DNA of 64,000 bases from Monosporascus cannonballus (Eukaryota; Ascomycota; Sordariomycetes; Xylariales): positions 434,001 through 498,000 of the forward strand of contig QJNS01000002.1 of NCBI GenBank assembly GCA_004154925.1. Reading direction: 5' to 3'. Of the stretch, positions 51,369 to 60,840 are shown one piece after another. A program made the position numbers and the translations under genes. How positions within the stretch are numbered: position 1 is the first letter of the stretch; each line of letters opens with the position of its first letter. The notes under the pieces were generated by a model, which had not been told where the DNA came from, searched no databases, and saw nothing but the letters and a program-made list of their open reading frames with translations.

Positions 51369-52201
51369 GCCATTATAAGAACGTTACGGTCCTCTATTTT
51401 TTCAACGTAAACTTAGCCGTATTGATCTTAATTTTGATTTAAGAATTTGAAAAAAAATTCTATACGTATATTAGCTTATATTTGACCGCTATATAAGCTA
51501 TTAAACTTGGTCCACTTAATTTGACTCGTTTGTGAATTTCTTTATATTTTTATAAATAAAAACTTTTTTTTAAAAAAACAGTGGGAATTTACATAAAAGC
51601 TATGAAAACGAACTCATTTTTCTACAACTTGAACGTACGCCTCCCTAGTTCGTTACAGAGATACGTTATATGATTGGTTAATATTAGCGCGTTGGCGTAC
51701 TACATAAAAATACATCAAAAATAGAAACGAGCCACCAGAGGCCTGAGTTAGCTGAGTTAACCAGAAAATGGGTCCATTCAGGAAGTGGGGTCTAGACTCG
51801 TGTGGGATACAGTCTACCATGGATGCGGCTCGGAACCGACTAAATTTCAGTTCACAACACAGAATTCGGCCCCTCTCCCTTCCATATGTTGCCGAGAATC
51901 AATGTAATCTTACTCCGCGTTGTTTCTAACCGAGGCTCAGATGCGGATCGTTTGGCTTATTCGTCAACAAACTCTCGGTAAGAGGGACACGAGGCAGGAT
52001 CCGCGACCTTGCCGAACTTGAATTATAGATCTGTTCAATTGTGGCGACAATCAAGTAAAATAGGGGTAACGGATCTTCGCGATGCTTGTCTACTGAGAAT
52101 TCTAATGAGGCGCGCCGTAGGTGCGTTTCCCATCCAGTATACTGTAATCACCACAAGCGCCGCAGCGTCTCAGTTATTACATGGTTCCGCTTCAATGACA
52201 G
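51369..52201. other. Transition from repeat desert to the terpene synthase island
   Basis: Composition rises from AT-rich to near-normal over about 300 bases. No convincing gene is present; the plus-strand open frame starting at 52009 overlaps the end of the terpene synthase gene antisense. A stretch at about 51645-51725 (TCGTTACAGAGATACG, ATTGGTTAA, GCGTAC) resembles 59965-60030 at the edge of the next GC-rich pocket and could be a transposon end. Confidence 0.4.
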
Positions 52202-53243
52202 TCAATTATCGCCAGGCGTCCCAAACAGCTCCACCAAACGATAGCGCGGGGACGATGTATGAAAGTGAGTGATGCCCTTCGCGTATGCCTCAAAGTTAGC
52301 ACGATACTCGGGCTCGTCCGCTAGAGCAGCGAGCACGCGTCCGCGGACGCTTATGCCTTCGTCAGCCAGGGTGCGCAACGCCGCCACTACGTCGACCCCC
52401 TCTTTCTGGGCGCACATCTCAATATAGTTACCCTTCTTACCGGTCAGAAGTTCCTTGTAGAAGGAGATGACGTCGTTGGCGATGTTGGTAAAGACAATGA
52501 CGTCGGGGATGGTCTGGACAAACTTCTCGAACCCGCCGGTGGGCAACTTCGGGTCCGAGGCGCGTGCCAGTGCCATCAGCGCGTACATGGGCGACAGCCC
52601 CGTCTTGAAGCGCAACCAGTCCGGGAAATTGGGAGTCTGCGGGTGCACTTCGGCATCCTTGGTAAGCAACTCGATACCCACACCGTTGATGAAATCATAG
52701 CAGGCCACGACGATCATGTTGGCGACGAGCGGGTCGAAGTGCTCCCATAGGCATGGCGTCAGCTCGCGGGTGTACCAGTCGAGTACTGGATCGCCGCAGG
52801 GCTGCCCTGTTGCCACGTTAAGCTGCAGGCGCCGCAGCACGTCGGGCTTGTGCTCAAGTAAGTCTTCGGCGTGTAAAAAAAAGATGGTGAGCTGCGCTAC
52901 TACAACCTGGTACTCGAGCGGATGCGTCGACGTGAAGTCGGCTGCTACATAGCACGCCATGGTGAACTGATCCTTGGAGTTGATGAGGTCCAAGTGGGCG
53001 TGGAGACTCGATGACTCCAGCTCCGACAGGACCGCGGCACGGAGCTTGTCAACGGGCGTCAAAGTGAGGGCATCGGTGTCTAATTTACAGCCCCCAGTGA
53101 CGCCGCTAACAAAATGCGAGAGTGTCTCCCGGATAGCGGCGGCAGACCCCTGTTTCCCTTGTCAGCGCAAAGGTCCTTTAAGACCTAGTAGAGATGTGAG
53201 ACTAGTCAACGGGAGTGACGTATACCTCAGGAATCGCGACCAT
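52202..53243 (-). CDS. TRI5-type (trichodiene-synthase-like) terpene synthase
   Basis: A class I terpene cyclase, cytosolic, expected to ionise a prenyl diphosphate with three Mg2+ ions; the product cannot be predicted. The model is exon 53243-53226 (MVAIPE), a 76-nt intron (GTATAC donor, CTGAC branch, CAG acceptor) and exon 53149-52202, giving about 321 residues. The six-residue first exon is the weakest part. Evidence of family: NDVISFYKE, a complete NSE/DTE motif (N231, S235, E239); an Arg (about R186, in WLRFKTGLS) 45 residues upstream, at the usual pyrophosphate-sensor spacing; and a C-terminal SPRYRL with the RY pair (308-309). The aspartate-rich motif is unusual: FFLHAEDLLEHKPD has Glu where the first Asp is expected. 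The length is somewhat below the roughly 370 residues common in the family. No stops are present. It is next to a broken kinase-like gene on the same strand. It is probably intact, but altered activity is possible. Confidence 0.85.
53150..53225 (-). other. Predicted intron of the terpene synthase gene
   Basis: GTATAC donor after ...ATTCCTGAG; a CTGAC branch-like site 9 bases before acceptor AAACAG. Downstream of the acceptor the frame runs GSAAAIRETLSHFVSGV into the rest of the protein, typical of the N-terminal helix of this family. Without splicing a TGA lies just upstream of the acceptor, and the next in-frame initiation choice downstream would be a non-ATG codon, so some upstream exon is needed. 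Confidence 0.65.
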
Positions 53244-53977
53244 GTCGACTCATAATGTATATATGATTCAATACCTGTCAGACGAGGTTGGGGCTGCCTG
53301 CATAATACGTCTTATCATTCGTAAGTGACCTGTTTAGAAAGGCGAACCTGTTTAAATTCAAAGACACACTTCTCCGTTGTTATCTTCGCCATTCCTTTAG
53401 GTAATTACCCCTGTTTAAATTTGACCTCGCGTGAAGGACCTTGCAGCCACGTTCCCAGAACCTTTATCTTGGCGTGCGGCGTAGCAGAGCGCTAAGGAGA
53501 AGGTAGAAAGCGAGAAGCGGTGAGCTTGCTCCGCTCTGCGATCATAACGTCCTGAGGGCATGTCGAACACAACAGGGGATGAATACCGGGCATTCAACAC
53601 AGTGTCGTGATCGTAAAGCGACGGAGTAAACTCACCCTTCCCCTTCCCCATCTCTCTCGTCATTTGGACAACTAACCAGAACCAACAACATATCAGAGGT
53701 ACTCATTCGGAGGACTCACAATGATCCCGTATCCGAAGGGTTGGTATGACATCCTAATAAACGCGTTTACCAAAAGGGGATGGGAATCACCGAGACCCGC
53801 AGAGGCAGTCTGGCCAGAGAGAGTAGACTTGGGAACATATCACTCAGGGAAGATCTGAACGAGTTAAATCATGCATTGACTCAAGCGGCCGGATGCTTCT
53901 GCTACGACTCGACTATGGCAAGGTACCCAAGTAGGTACCGCATGCCCAATGCGAGGACGATCACTTGCCCTCGACTC
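53244..53977. other. Intergenic region between terpene synthase and kinase-like gene
   Basis: About 730 bases of normal composition. A minus-strand open frame (53663-53415, 82 residues starting MTREMGKGKGEF) has no recognisable domain; it is either an unknown small gene or chance. Promoter sequence for the terpene synthase should lie in its right-hand neighbour 53244-53600. Confidence 0.35.
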
Positions 53978-55125
53978 TCAAAGATCCGGTTTCGGTTGAC
54001 CAAGAATAACATCAATGACCTTATGGTCATCGTAAGTAGCAACGGTGCGCTCGCACAACGCAGCAACGCGCTCCTTGCTCTGCAGGCCATCAGGGCAGAT
54101 GAGCCAGACGACGTTGGTCATGAAGGACCGCCGGTACTCGATCATGACCTCGGGGTCATTGTGACGGTCGAATTTGGGCCCGCCGAGCCGGTGCAACGTC
54201 TGGAGGTAGTGGTCAAGGATCTCCATCTCGTGGGCGCGACGGTCCTCGACGCTCAGCATAGCCGTCATGTGGTAGACAACGTCGTGGAAGCACGACCCGA
54301 AGTGGAATGCCGACCAGTCCAGGAACCCGATGCGCCCTTCGGCTGTAAAGTAGATGTTGCCAATGTGCGTGTCGCCGTGCAGCAGTGTGCGGAATCGCGG
54401 GTTTCGCTCCGCGTGGTAGCGATCCAAGGCCTCATTGCATCGCTTCCCGTCCATTAAGTACTCGGGCAGCTGGGGTCGGCCGGGAGTCCGAACCACTTCG
54501 TCCCAGGGCTTGCACATGAATTTTATGGCCGGGTCGTAGTTGTTCCAGATCCCTGTCGCCGTGTCAGATATCAGGCTAGCCCGCCACTCGAAAGGAACAT
54601 TGGGTCATAAGCAAACGGGGCTTCTTTACAGGGATGATCTTCCTGACTCTGACCCCAGTATTGCGCATGCAGACCGGCGAGCTGCTCGACGCCATTCATG
54701 ACCTTCTTGACCGCGTATGAGGCAACCTCGGCAGGAAAGGTGCAGCCCTCATTGGTCAGGTCGTTCATGATGGCGATGCCCTGCTTGTCGCTCATGCCGC
54801 TCCACCAGCCCTTGGGGAAGGTCATGTTTTTCACGGCGGGCGCTACCTTGGTGAAGAATTCGGCCTCGCGCTGCGCCAGGCTGACTGTCCACGGTTGCGC
54901 TTCGATCATCTTTGGGTCGAAGACACCCTTGACGCAAACATACGTCGGCCTCTCGTCGCTGGTTTCAGGCTCGTACGTGATGGTGTAGAACAGCTTACTG
55001 GCCGTACCCCAAATGTTTCGGGTATTCTCGACCGATTTGATCTTGTGCCCAAGCTTGGCCCCCAGCCACTCAGGCGTCAGATCCGAAGGGAGGGCTGGAA
55101 GCTGCTCGCCCGCTGTTCCAGGCAT
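53978..55125 (-). pseudogene. APH/CHK-fold small-molecule kinase-like gene, frameshifted
   Basis: The protein-kinase-like fold of aminoglycoside/choline/ecdysteroid-type phosphotransferases; these transfer ATP phosphate to small hydroxylated molecules, and the substrate here is unknown. Translation starts at ATG 55125 (MPGTAGEQLPALPSDLTPEW) and runs 184 residues to TGA at 54571. A second frame then continues to 53978 with HGDTHIGNIYF (catalytic H-G-D-x-H-x-x-N) and IGFLDWSAFHFG (metal-binding D-W). The N-terminal part has a candidate ATP-binding Lys in VCVKGV. The total span, 1148 nt, is one base short of a multiple of three, and the shift lies at about 54585-54595 (CTTTCG). Either one base was lost, or a very short 35-nt GT..AG intron (54552-54586, GTGGCG donor, CTGAC branch) restores the frame. 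The first reading is favoured because 35 nt and that donor are atypical for fungal introns. Catalytic residues are intact, so any loss is recent. Confidence 0.8.
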
Positions 55126-56840
55126 ATTCTTCTTCTATTGCCGCGCTGTTCTCGTGTGCTCTGCTCTATGCGAAGCAGATGAAATGAAAGTGGCAATAAC
55201 CGGGATGCTTAAGAAGCAGCTGCAAACTATTCCTATTTAAACCTGTCTCTCGTCTACTAGATAACTTGGAGTCGACTTATATATTGCCGACCTTCCCTAT
55301 TGACACGGGTGCCCATGGTGCCAGGCCAGGGGAGCGAACAAGGATCGCGCACCCTGCTAGCGTTAAAAACGCCTTTTAGCTTGGTTCTCCACTAATCGGT
55401 GGAGAGCCCTACACTTTTTGTATTACATATTTAGACCATCAGTTACGTATTCGTACTACAAGGCTGCAGTGTGGGCACGGACAATTAACTCGACTTGAAA
55501 CTTATATAAAATATAAACATTATATTCAAAATCCTGTTTTTTATATTTTACGATATGACATACTCTGTATTTTGTCTTTATATAACACAATGCGTGACTG
55601 CGATTGCTTAATATAAGACATTTACTTGTTTAAATTCTTATTAAGAGTTGAATTGCTAATCTTTTCATCTTACGGCTAGCGTTTCGCCCTCGCTTATTTC
55701 ATACTTTTTCACGTTGTTTTCTTTATATTTAATACTTAAAAAAATTTAAAAGTGATTAACTTAATATACAATCATCAACTTAAACAAGACAGTTATATAA
55801 CTAAACTCTTATATATAAAGTTATTTAAAGCTTTATAATGTAATAGTACTAATGTATACATAAATATAACTTTAAAGGTTGTTTTAAAAATATTTTAAAA
55901 AAAGTATGTATTTAAAATGAAAATAGCACGAAGTTTAATACAAATACAACTTAGTATATTTATAGTACTAATTTAACGATTATTAAAGACGAAGTACTTA
56001 AAGTGTATTTATAATATATAATTATACTTTTAATCTTATTATATTAATAACAATGAAGAAGTTTTAATATTATTATTATTACTAGGACTAACAAAGCGGA
56101 ATTAATATATTATAAAATGTCTAAAAACGGCTTGAAAACGGTAATATTATGTTTTATAAAATTGGCTTTTCAATTAAAAATAACTCTTTTAAAATTCGTA
56201 AATAATAAAAGCTATTATTATATATTTATACTGTATAAAACTTTTATATATACACCGCTAGATTTCTATTTCAAAAACGAATTTTTATGTGTATTTAATA
56301 TTAATAACTTTAATTATTTAACGATATATTTATAAAGTCGAAGCGTGTTTAATATTTTTCTTTCAAAAAAGCTCTTTTTTAAAAAAAAACTATTAAATTT
56401 TATTTTAATTAAAAGAATCTAAAGCTTTATTTCACCGTTTATGGAATTATAAGTATTGTAATTATTTCATTTATAACGGAATTATTATACCTCATTATTA
56501 AAGTTGTAAATTTAAGTATCGAGATTTCTAAATTTACCACCGGTTGTTCGAATTTCAAGTACTAAAATATATCGAAAAAGTAAAACGGAATATTTAAAAA
56601 GTAAAGATTTAAAAAGCTGATATTTGCGAAATAGGAATATATTTTAAATTATTGCCACTATAATTATTATTATCTTTGCAAGATTATTTTAAAATCTTCT
56701 TTCTTAGCTTTTATAGTAGCAATGCAATATAAACTTAATTTTGAATATAAATAACAATATTATTAATTTAAGATCAGTGTTGAGCTGCTTAGCTGAACGG
56801 TGCTAATTGTTAGGCATTAACGACGCTCAGTGTTAAAATG
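55126..56840. other. Right edge of the island grading into AT-rich desert
   Basis: 55126-55450 has normal composition and probably includes the kinase-like gene's promoter; from about 55490 the sequence becomes AT-rich with no supported gene. A 72-codon open frame at 56117-56335 is Phe/Tyr/Asn/Lys-rich low complexity and is not called. Confidence 0.5.
55383..55408. other. Stem-loop, 10-bp arms
   Basis: GGTTCTCCAC and GTGGAGAGCC pair at 9 of 10 positions (10 of 10 allowing one G-U) around a six-base loop TAATCG. It sits between the kinase-like gene and the AT-rich desert. Its function is unknown; it may be part of a degraded element end. Confidence 0.5.
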
Positions 56841-56972
56841 TTACGACCTGGTCCACCGTAGCAGCTCTAGTATATATGCAGCTGTAAGCACCAGAATGAT
56901 TGCTACAATTGCGATCATTCCACCAATCTTTTGCCCTGGCGGCGTGATGGTATGGTGCAGCCATAACAGCGA
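56841..56972 (-). pseudogene. Membrane-protein-like C-terminal fragment
   Basis: A 43-residue open stretch ends at TAA (56841-56843) and is closed upstream by TAG at 56973. It reads SLLWLHHTITPPGQK, then a hydrophobic helix IGGMIAIVAIILVLTAA, then YILELLRWTRS. One transmembrane helix followed by a basic tail, in a short pocket of normal composition, suggests the 3' end of a lost gene. There is no suitable start codon. The family is not recognised, and chance is possible. Confidence 0.3.
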
Positions 56973-58616
56973 CTAGTTGAGTGGATAAAGGCGGTGGAAC
57001 TTAGCAAAAAGGCTAAAAGCTCTAGAAATAATTCAATATATCCTATACGACTACTGGTTTATTACTGTAGTTCCACGACTTCTACTGGTTTTTCATTTGG
57101 CTTGCCTATAGGTACCGTTTTTCGAAGGTGCTTTTTCATCGCGTTATATTATTTGACGTGCATATATAGTGGTTTACATTACCACGTAGCTAAATATCTC
57201 AAATAGCATATTACTTTGTAAACAACAACAACAACAACAACAACAAAAATAAATTCGGTAATTATGTTATCATAGCGATCACGGCGTTCCGAATAAAAAA
57301 TTTACTTAAAGTAAAAATTTAAGTAATTTTTTTAAAAAAAGTTCTTTAATAAATTAAGCCGGATTAAACAGTTATATTTATAATTTAAGAGCTTGTTTAA
57401 AACGGTTTATACTATATCTCTTGATTCTTTTTACCATATATTATTCTTGTTATTTGATATATCCTTTTTTTAAAAAATTAAATATTTATTATAAAACTCT
57501 GTAAAAAAATACGCGAAAAATAATAAGTTGCTAGTAGGCTTTATTATAGCGGTTTGAGTCTTTTTATAAGTTCGTTTCTAACTAAGTTTACGAAAAACCT
57601 ATACCTTTTTTTTGAAAAAAAAAAGAGACTAATTGTAGCTACTTCCTAAGCGAAGCTACAATTGCTAAAATATGGCCTGATTTTAATAAAGCAAATTCTT
57701 GGCTGGAAATTCTGGCTAGAAAATACGTACCTCACAATTTCTATCTTATATAGAGATTTAGACATCTTTTTCTCTTTTCTATTCTTCAGCTTTATATTTA
57801 CAACACAGATAGCCTATATTATAAAGCTCTAGACTTATAACTCTGTTCTGTGTTATAATTATTTATACAGCGTTTATAATTATTTTAAAAAGATTTACTA
57901 TAACTATAAAGATTACAAGGCCTATATAAATTATTAATAGATATATAAAGTATTAATAAAATTTTATTTATATAAAGAATATAATACTATAAAGTAAAGT
58001 ATTAAACTTGATGCTTAATTATAAATGCTAATAAAATAAGCAGCGTGATATTAAATTCATAGCTATTTAACGTTAGAAAAAATTATAAAATTAAAAATAC
58101 GAATGTCGACGACCTACCTATTTATATATCTACTTGCTAAAATTGTGCATAAATTTACAACTTTTTATAGATAGTAGCGTTTTTAATATATAAAAAATAA
58201 TTAAAACCTTAAAGCTATTTATTTATTACTTTATTGTTTTTTAATTTATGTTTCAAATTTTAATATACTGATACATCGAATCTTTATCTTTGTTTTTAAA
58301 AGGTTTTACAAGAAATCAGTTGTGAATATATATAAATTTAGAAATAAATCGCATTTGAATATCCTTTTAAACAAGGAATTAGAGATTCTTAACATAATCT
58401 TATAATCTGCTCTATGCTAACTTAGACTAAGAGTAACATGAGATTGTTGCATCGCCGCTTATCTCAATAAAATCAGGCTCTATTTTGGCGATTGTGGCTC
58501 TGCTATTAATCTAACTACGGTTAAGATTTTCTACAAATTTAGGACTTTAAGTATATTGTAAAGGCAAAATTATAAAAAACTTATAAAAATACACAGATAT
58601 TAAAAATAGAGCCTAA
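56973..58616. other. AT-rich interval, no gene recognised
   Basis: It starts with about 250 bases of moderate composition (a 70-codon plus-strand frame at 56994-57206 has no recognisable domain), contains the AAC microsatellite, and then becomes AT-rich. Nothing else can be supported. Confidence 0.5.
57221..57246. repeat. (AAC)n microsatellite
   Basis: Eight to nine perfect AAC units in otherwise non-repetitive sequence. Confidence 0.95.
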
Positions 58617-58740
58617 TATTAGGATATAGAAGAACAAGAGTTTAGCCAATACATTATCAAAAGTGGAGCGTTGTCAGCTTGGGCACTGACCGCCTTGTTC
58701 TACTATATATACCTACTAGGTGCTACTTGGGACAGTGATA
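58617..58740. mobile_element. Solo LTR-like element, 124 bp, RIP-decayed copy
   Basis: It starts TATTAGGATATAG and ends GACAGTGATA (TG..CA altered to TA..TA). It is flanked by a perfect 5-bp duplication, CCTAA, at 58612-58616 and 58741-58745. It matches 58767-58890 over its whole length. No internal coding region is attached, so it is either a solo LTR or a miniature element. Confidence 0.85.
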
Positions 58741-58766
58741 CCTAATAACAAATCATGAATTTTTAT

Positions 58767-58890
58767 TGTTACGGCACAGAAGAACAAGAGTCTAGCCATT
58801 ACACCACTAAAAGTGGAACGTTGTCAGATCAAGCCGTGACCGCCTTGTTCTGCTTTATATACCTACAAGGTGCCACTTGGGACTCTGACA
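58767..58890. mobile_element. Solo LTR-like element, 124 bp, well-preserved copy
   Basis: It starts TGTTACGGCACAG and ends GACTCTGACA, with TTTAT duplicated at 58762-58766 and 58891-58895. Inside, AGAACAAG near the left and CTTGTTCT near 58843-58850 are perfect inverted repeats, and TATATACCTACAAGGTGCC follows. It was inserted independently of its neighbour 26 bases away, since each has its own duplication. Confidence 0.85.
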
Positions 58891-59337
58891 TTTATTTTCG
58901 TTTGCATCTTTTTATATAAATTTTTAGTTTTAGTTAAGAAAAGCTTTCAAATATTATAGTCGTATAAATTGATCCTAAAAAAATGTTAAATATAAAACTT
59001 GTCAAAAACCCCTTGTTAAATATAAAGTTAAATTTTTAATTAGGATGAATATGGTTAAGAAATTAACATGACAAATTAAAAGGTTTTATTTTTACGTATG
59101 ATTTATTTGAAGCGTTTTTAAAGCAGAGATTTAAAATCAAGGTATGTAATATAGTTTTATAATTTTTTAAAAAGTATTTTAATAATAACAAATCTATCTA
59201 TTTATAGTTGTATTTATACAAGTTATAATTTTTACAACGGAAATATAAAAGCAATTTAAACTTAATTCACTTTTATCTTTTGAAAAATGTAATATAATAA
59301 TAATAATTTGTACGGCTTAAAGAATTATTAAACGAGC

Positions 59338-59775
59338 GTTTCCAATACAAAATATATTAGAAAACCTCTGCGTACAAATGTATAGATAGTAATTATTCCG
59401 TCGTAATTATAAAAGCGTTATAGTCGTCCTATTCTTTATATTTAAGCTTAATTCTATTAAGCTTAACTGTCATTTTAAAAAATCGAGAAATATCTGTATA
59501 TATTTGTTCGCTTATGTTTAAAACTTGTATAAACTATGAAATTTATCCGATTTGCAATAAGTAAAAGAAAACTATAATTTTTTATATTTAATTCCTTGTA
59601 ACTTAGGTATAATGGCAACATAAAGGGCGACAGCTCGCACAGTTAAAATTATTTTACTGGTTTTTCCAATATAAAATATATTTAAAAAGCTCGATAAAAA
59701 ATAACGCAGCCAGTAATCGTATTGTTGCATCTATCCAAGCGTTGCGGTCGTCCTATTTCCTATATTTTAAATAAA
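59338..59775. repeat. Diverged direct repeat pair, about 320-bp period
   Basis: TTTCCAATACAAAATATATT and GCGTTATAGTCGTCCTATTC at 59339-59432 recur as TTTCCAATATAAAATATATT and GCGTTGCGGTCGTCCTATTT at about 59662-59759. Most differences are transitions. Termini and function are unclear; it may be a pair of decayed small elements. Confidence 0.6.
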
Positions 59776-59939
59776 TTTAATTCATCTTAGTTTTAATTTA
59801 CAAAAATTGGAAAAAATCATTATATACAAGCTATTTTCTATTTATAAGATAGGAAACGAATTAAACTTATTCAACCTAAAATAGGTATAAAAGTAAAGAA
59901 AAATATTACTTTATATAGAAAATATAAAACAAAAGCGTT

Positions 59940-60840
59940 TTTGCATAACTTTAGCTGGGGCCTTGCTACCTCATTACGGGGATATGGTATTTAATTGGTT
60001 AAAAAAGTATATCAGTACGTTCTATAAACTGGAAAACTAGCTAGGGAGACTTAAGCCAGCTAAAGCCCGCCGTCACGGCAAGCACAATGTGTCCTCGTTT
60101 TAATAGCGTTAACCGTACGTCGACTATACGTCAACAATGCATGCACGCCTTTTGGCGCATAACGCTTACTCGGCCTGCTGGCGCAGCCCTCGCAAGCCGT
60201 TATACACCCCGGGCCGGGGGGTTTCGCCCCACGCAACCCTCGGGGTAGTAAAAGTTAGCGATACGGTCCGGTGCCCCATACGCACAGGCCGCATAATGCG
60301 CTTCACTTTACTTTCCTATTTGGGCGAACCAAGATCCAAATGCGGAAATGGGTTTTAAGGAAAACGGAATTTTCGACAAAATAACCCTCCTTTATTTCGT
60401 TCGCAAGCTTATTATGTTAAAACGAGGGCACTTTGTAGCCGCTGTACTCGCACCAAACTTTTATTGCGAAAGAATAACCTCATATCGGCTAAGCGCCGGG
60501 TAAGCCTGTAGTGTAGATATCTAGTGACTACGATATAAAAGTCCCCGTCGGGGTAGACTACCAGCTATCAAACCATCGTACGATATACCATAGTACAAGG
60601 TACTGGGCTGCAGTATGCTTGTGCTAATTAGAACCCTCGCCGGTGCCTAGGATTAGGGTGAGGGAGGAACCATCCACCGAAAATTACCCACGGCCCACGG
60701 GTACCCGCGGGTACCCAATGGGTCCTTGGCATTACCCGCGGGTACCTAATGGGTCCTTGGCATTACTCGCGGGTACCTAATGGGTCCTGCCAAGGACCTA
60801 TTGGGTACTTACGATTACCTATCAGCAAAATACGTAAATT
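59940..60840. other. GC-richer pocket without a recognised gene
   Basis: About 900 bases of near-normal composition inside the desert. A 73-codon frame at 60137-60358 (MHARLLAHNAYSACW) is Arg/Pro-rich and shows no domain, so it is not accepted. The pocket ends in a minisatellite (60703-60788). It could be a young or RIP-spared fragment of a repeat, or a relic of unique DNA. Confidence 0.4.
60703..60788. repeat. 31-bp minisatellite, about 2.8 units
   Basis: Units start ACCCGCGGGTACC[C/T]AATGGG and continue TCCTTGGCATT at 60703-60733 and 60734-60764, with a partial third unit from 60765. Each unit contains the palindrome ACCCGCGGGT (third unit ACTCGCGGGT). The third unit runs into GCCAAGGACCTATTGGGTAC, roughly the reverse complement of the unit, so the array ends in an imperfect hairpin. 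Confidence 0.9.

Noticed and set aside
52467..53255. Plus-strand open frames opposite the terpene synthase (52467-52700, 52716-52952, 52974-53255)
   Set aside because: Antisense shadows of a GC-rich coding region; the minus-strand translation carries the NSE and RY motifs.
53780..54457. 225-codon plus-strand open frame starting at 53780
   Set aside because: It is the longest plus-strand frame in the island but lies mostly antisense to the kinase-like gene, whose minus-strand translation shows HGDTHIGN and FLDW.
54698..55240. Plus-strand and alternate-frame open frames at 54698-54988, 54749-54937, 54895-55182 and 55013-55240
   Set aside because: Shadows of the N-terminal half of the kinase-like gene; composition follows the real frame on the minus strand.
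55360..55408. Intrinsic terminator (hairpins followed by T-rich sequence)
   Set aside because: Eukaryotic context; the stems are listed as structure only, with no evidence of a transcription-termination role.
58767..58890. tRNA-derived SINE or tRNA gene, because the reverse strand reads GGTGTAATGGCTAGAC
   Set aside because: No B box (GGTTCRANNCC-type) and no cloverleaf; TG..CA ends with a 5-bp duplication fit an LTR better.
60703..60788. CRISPR-like array
   Set aside because: Head-to-tail 31-bp units with no spacers; it is a minisatellite, and the genome is fungal.
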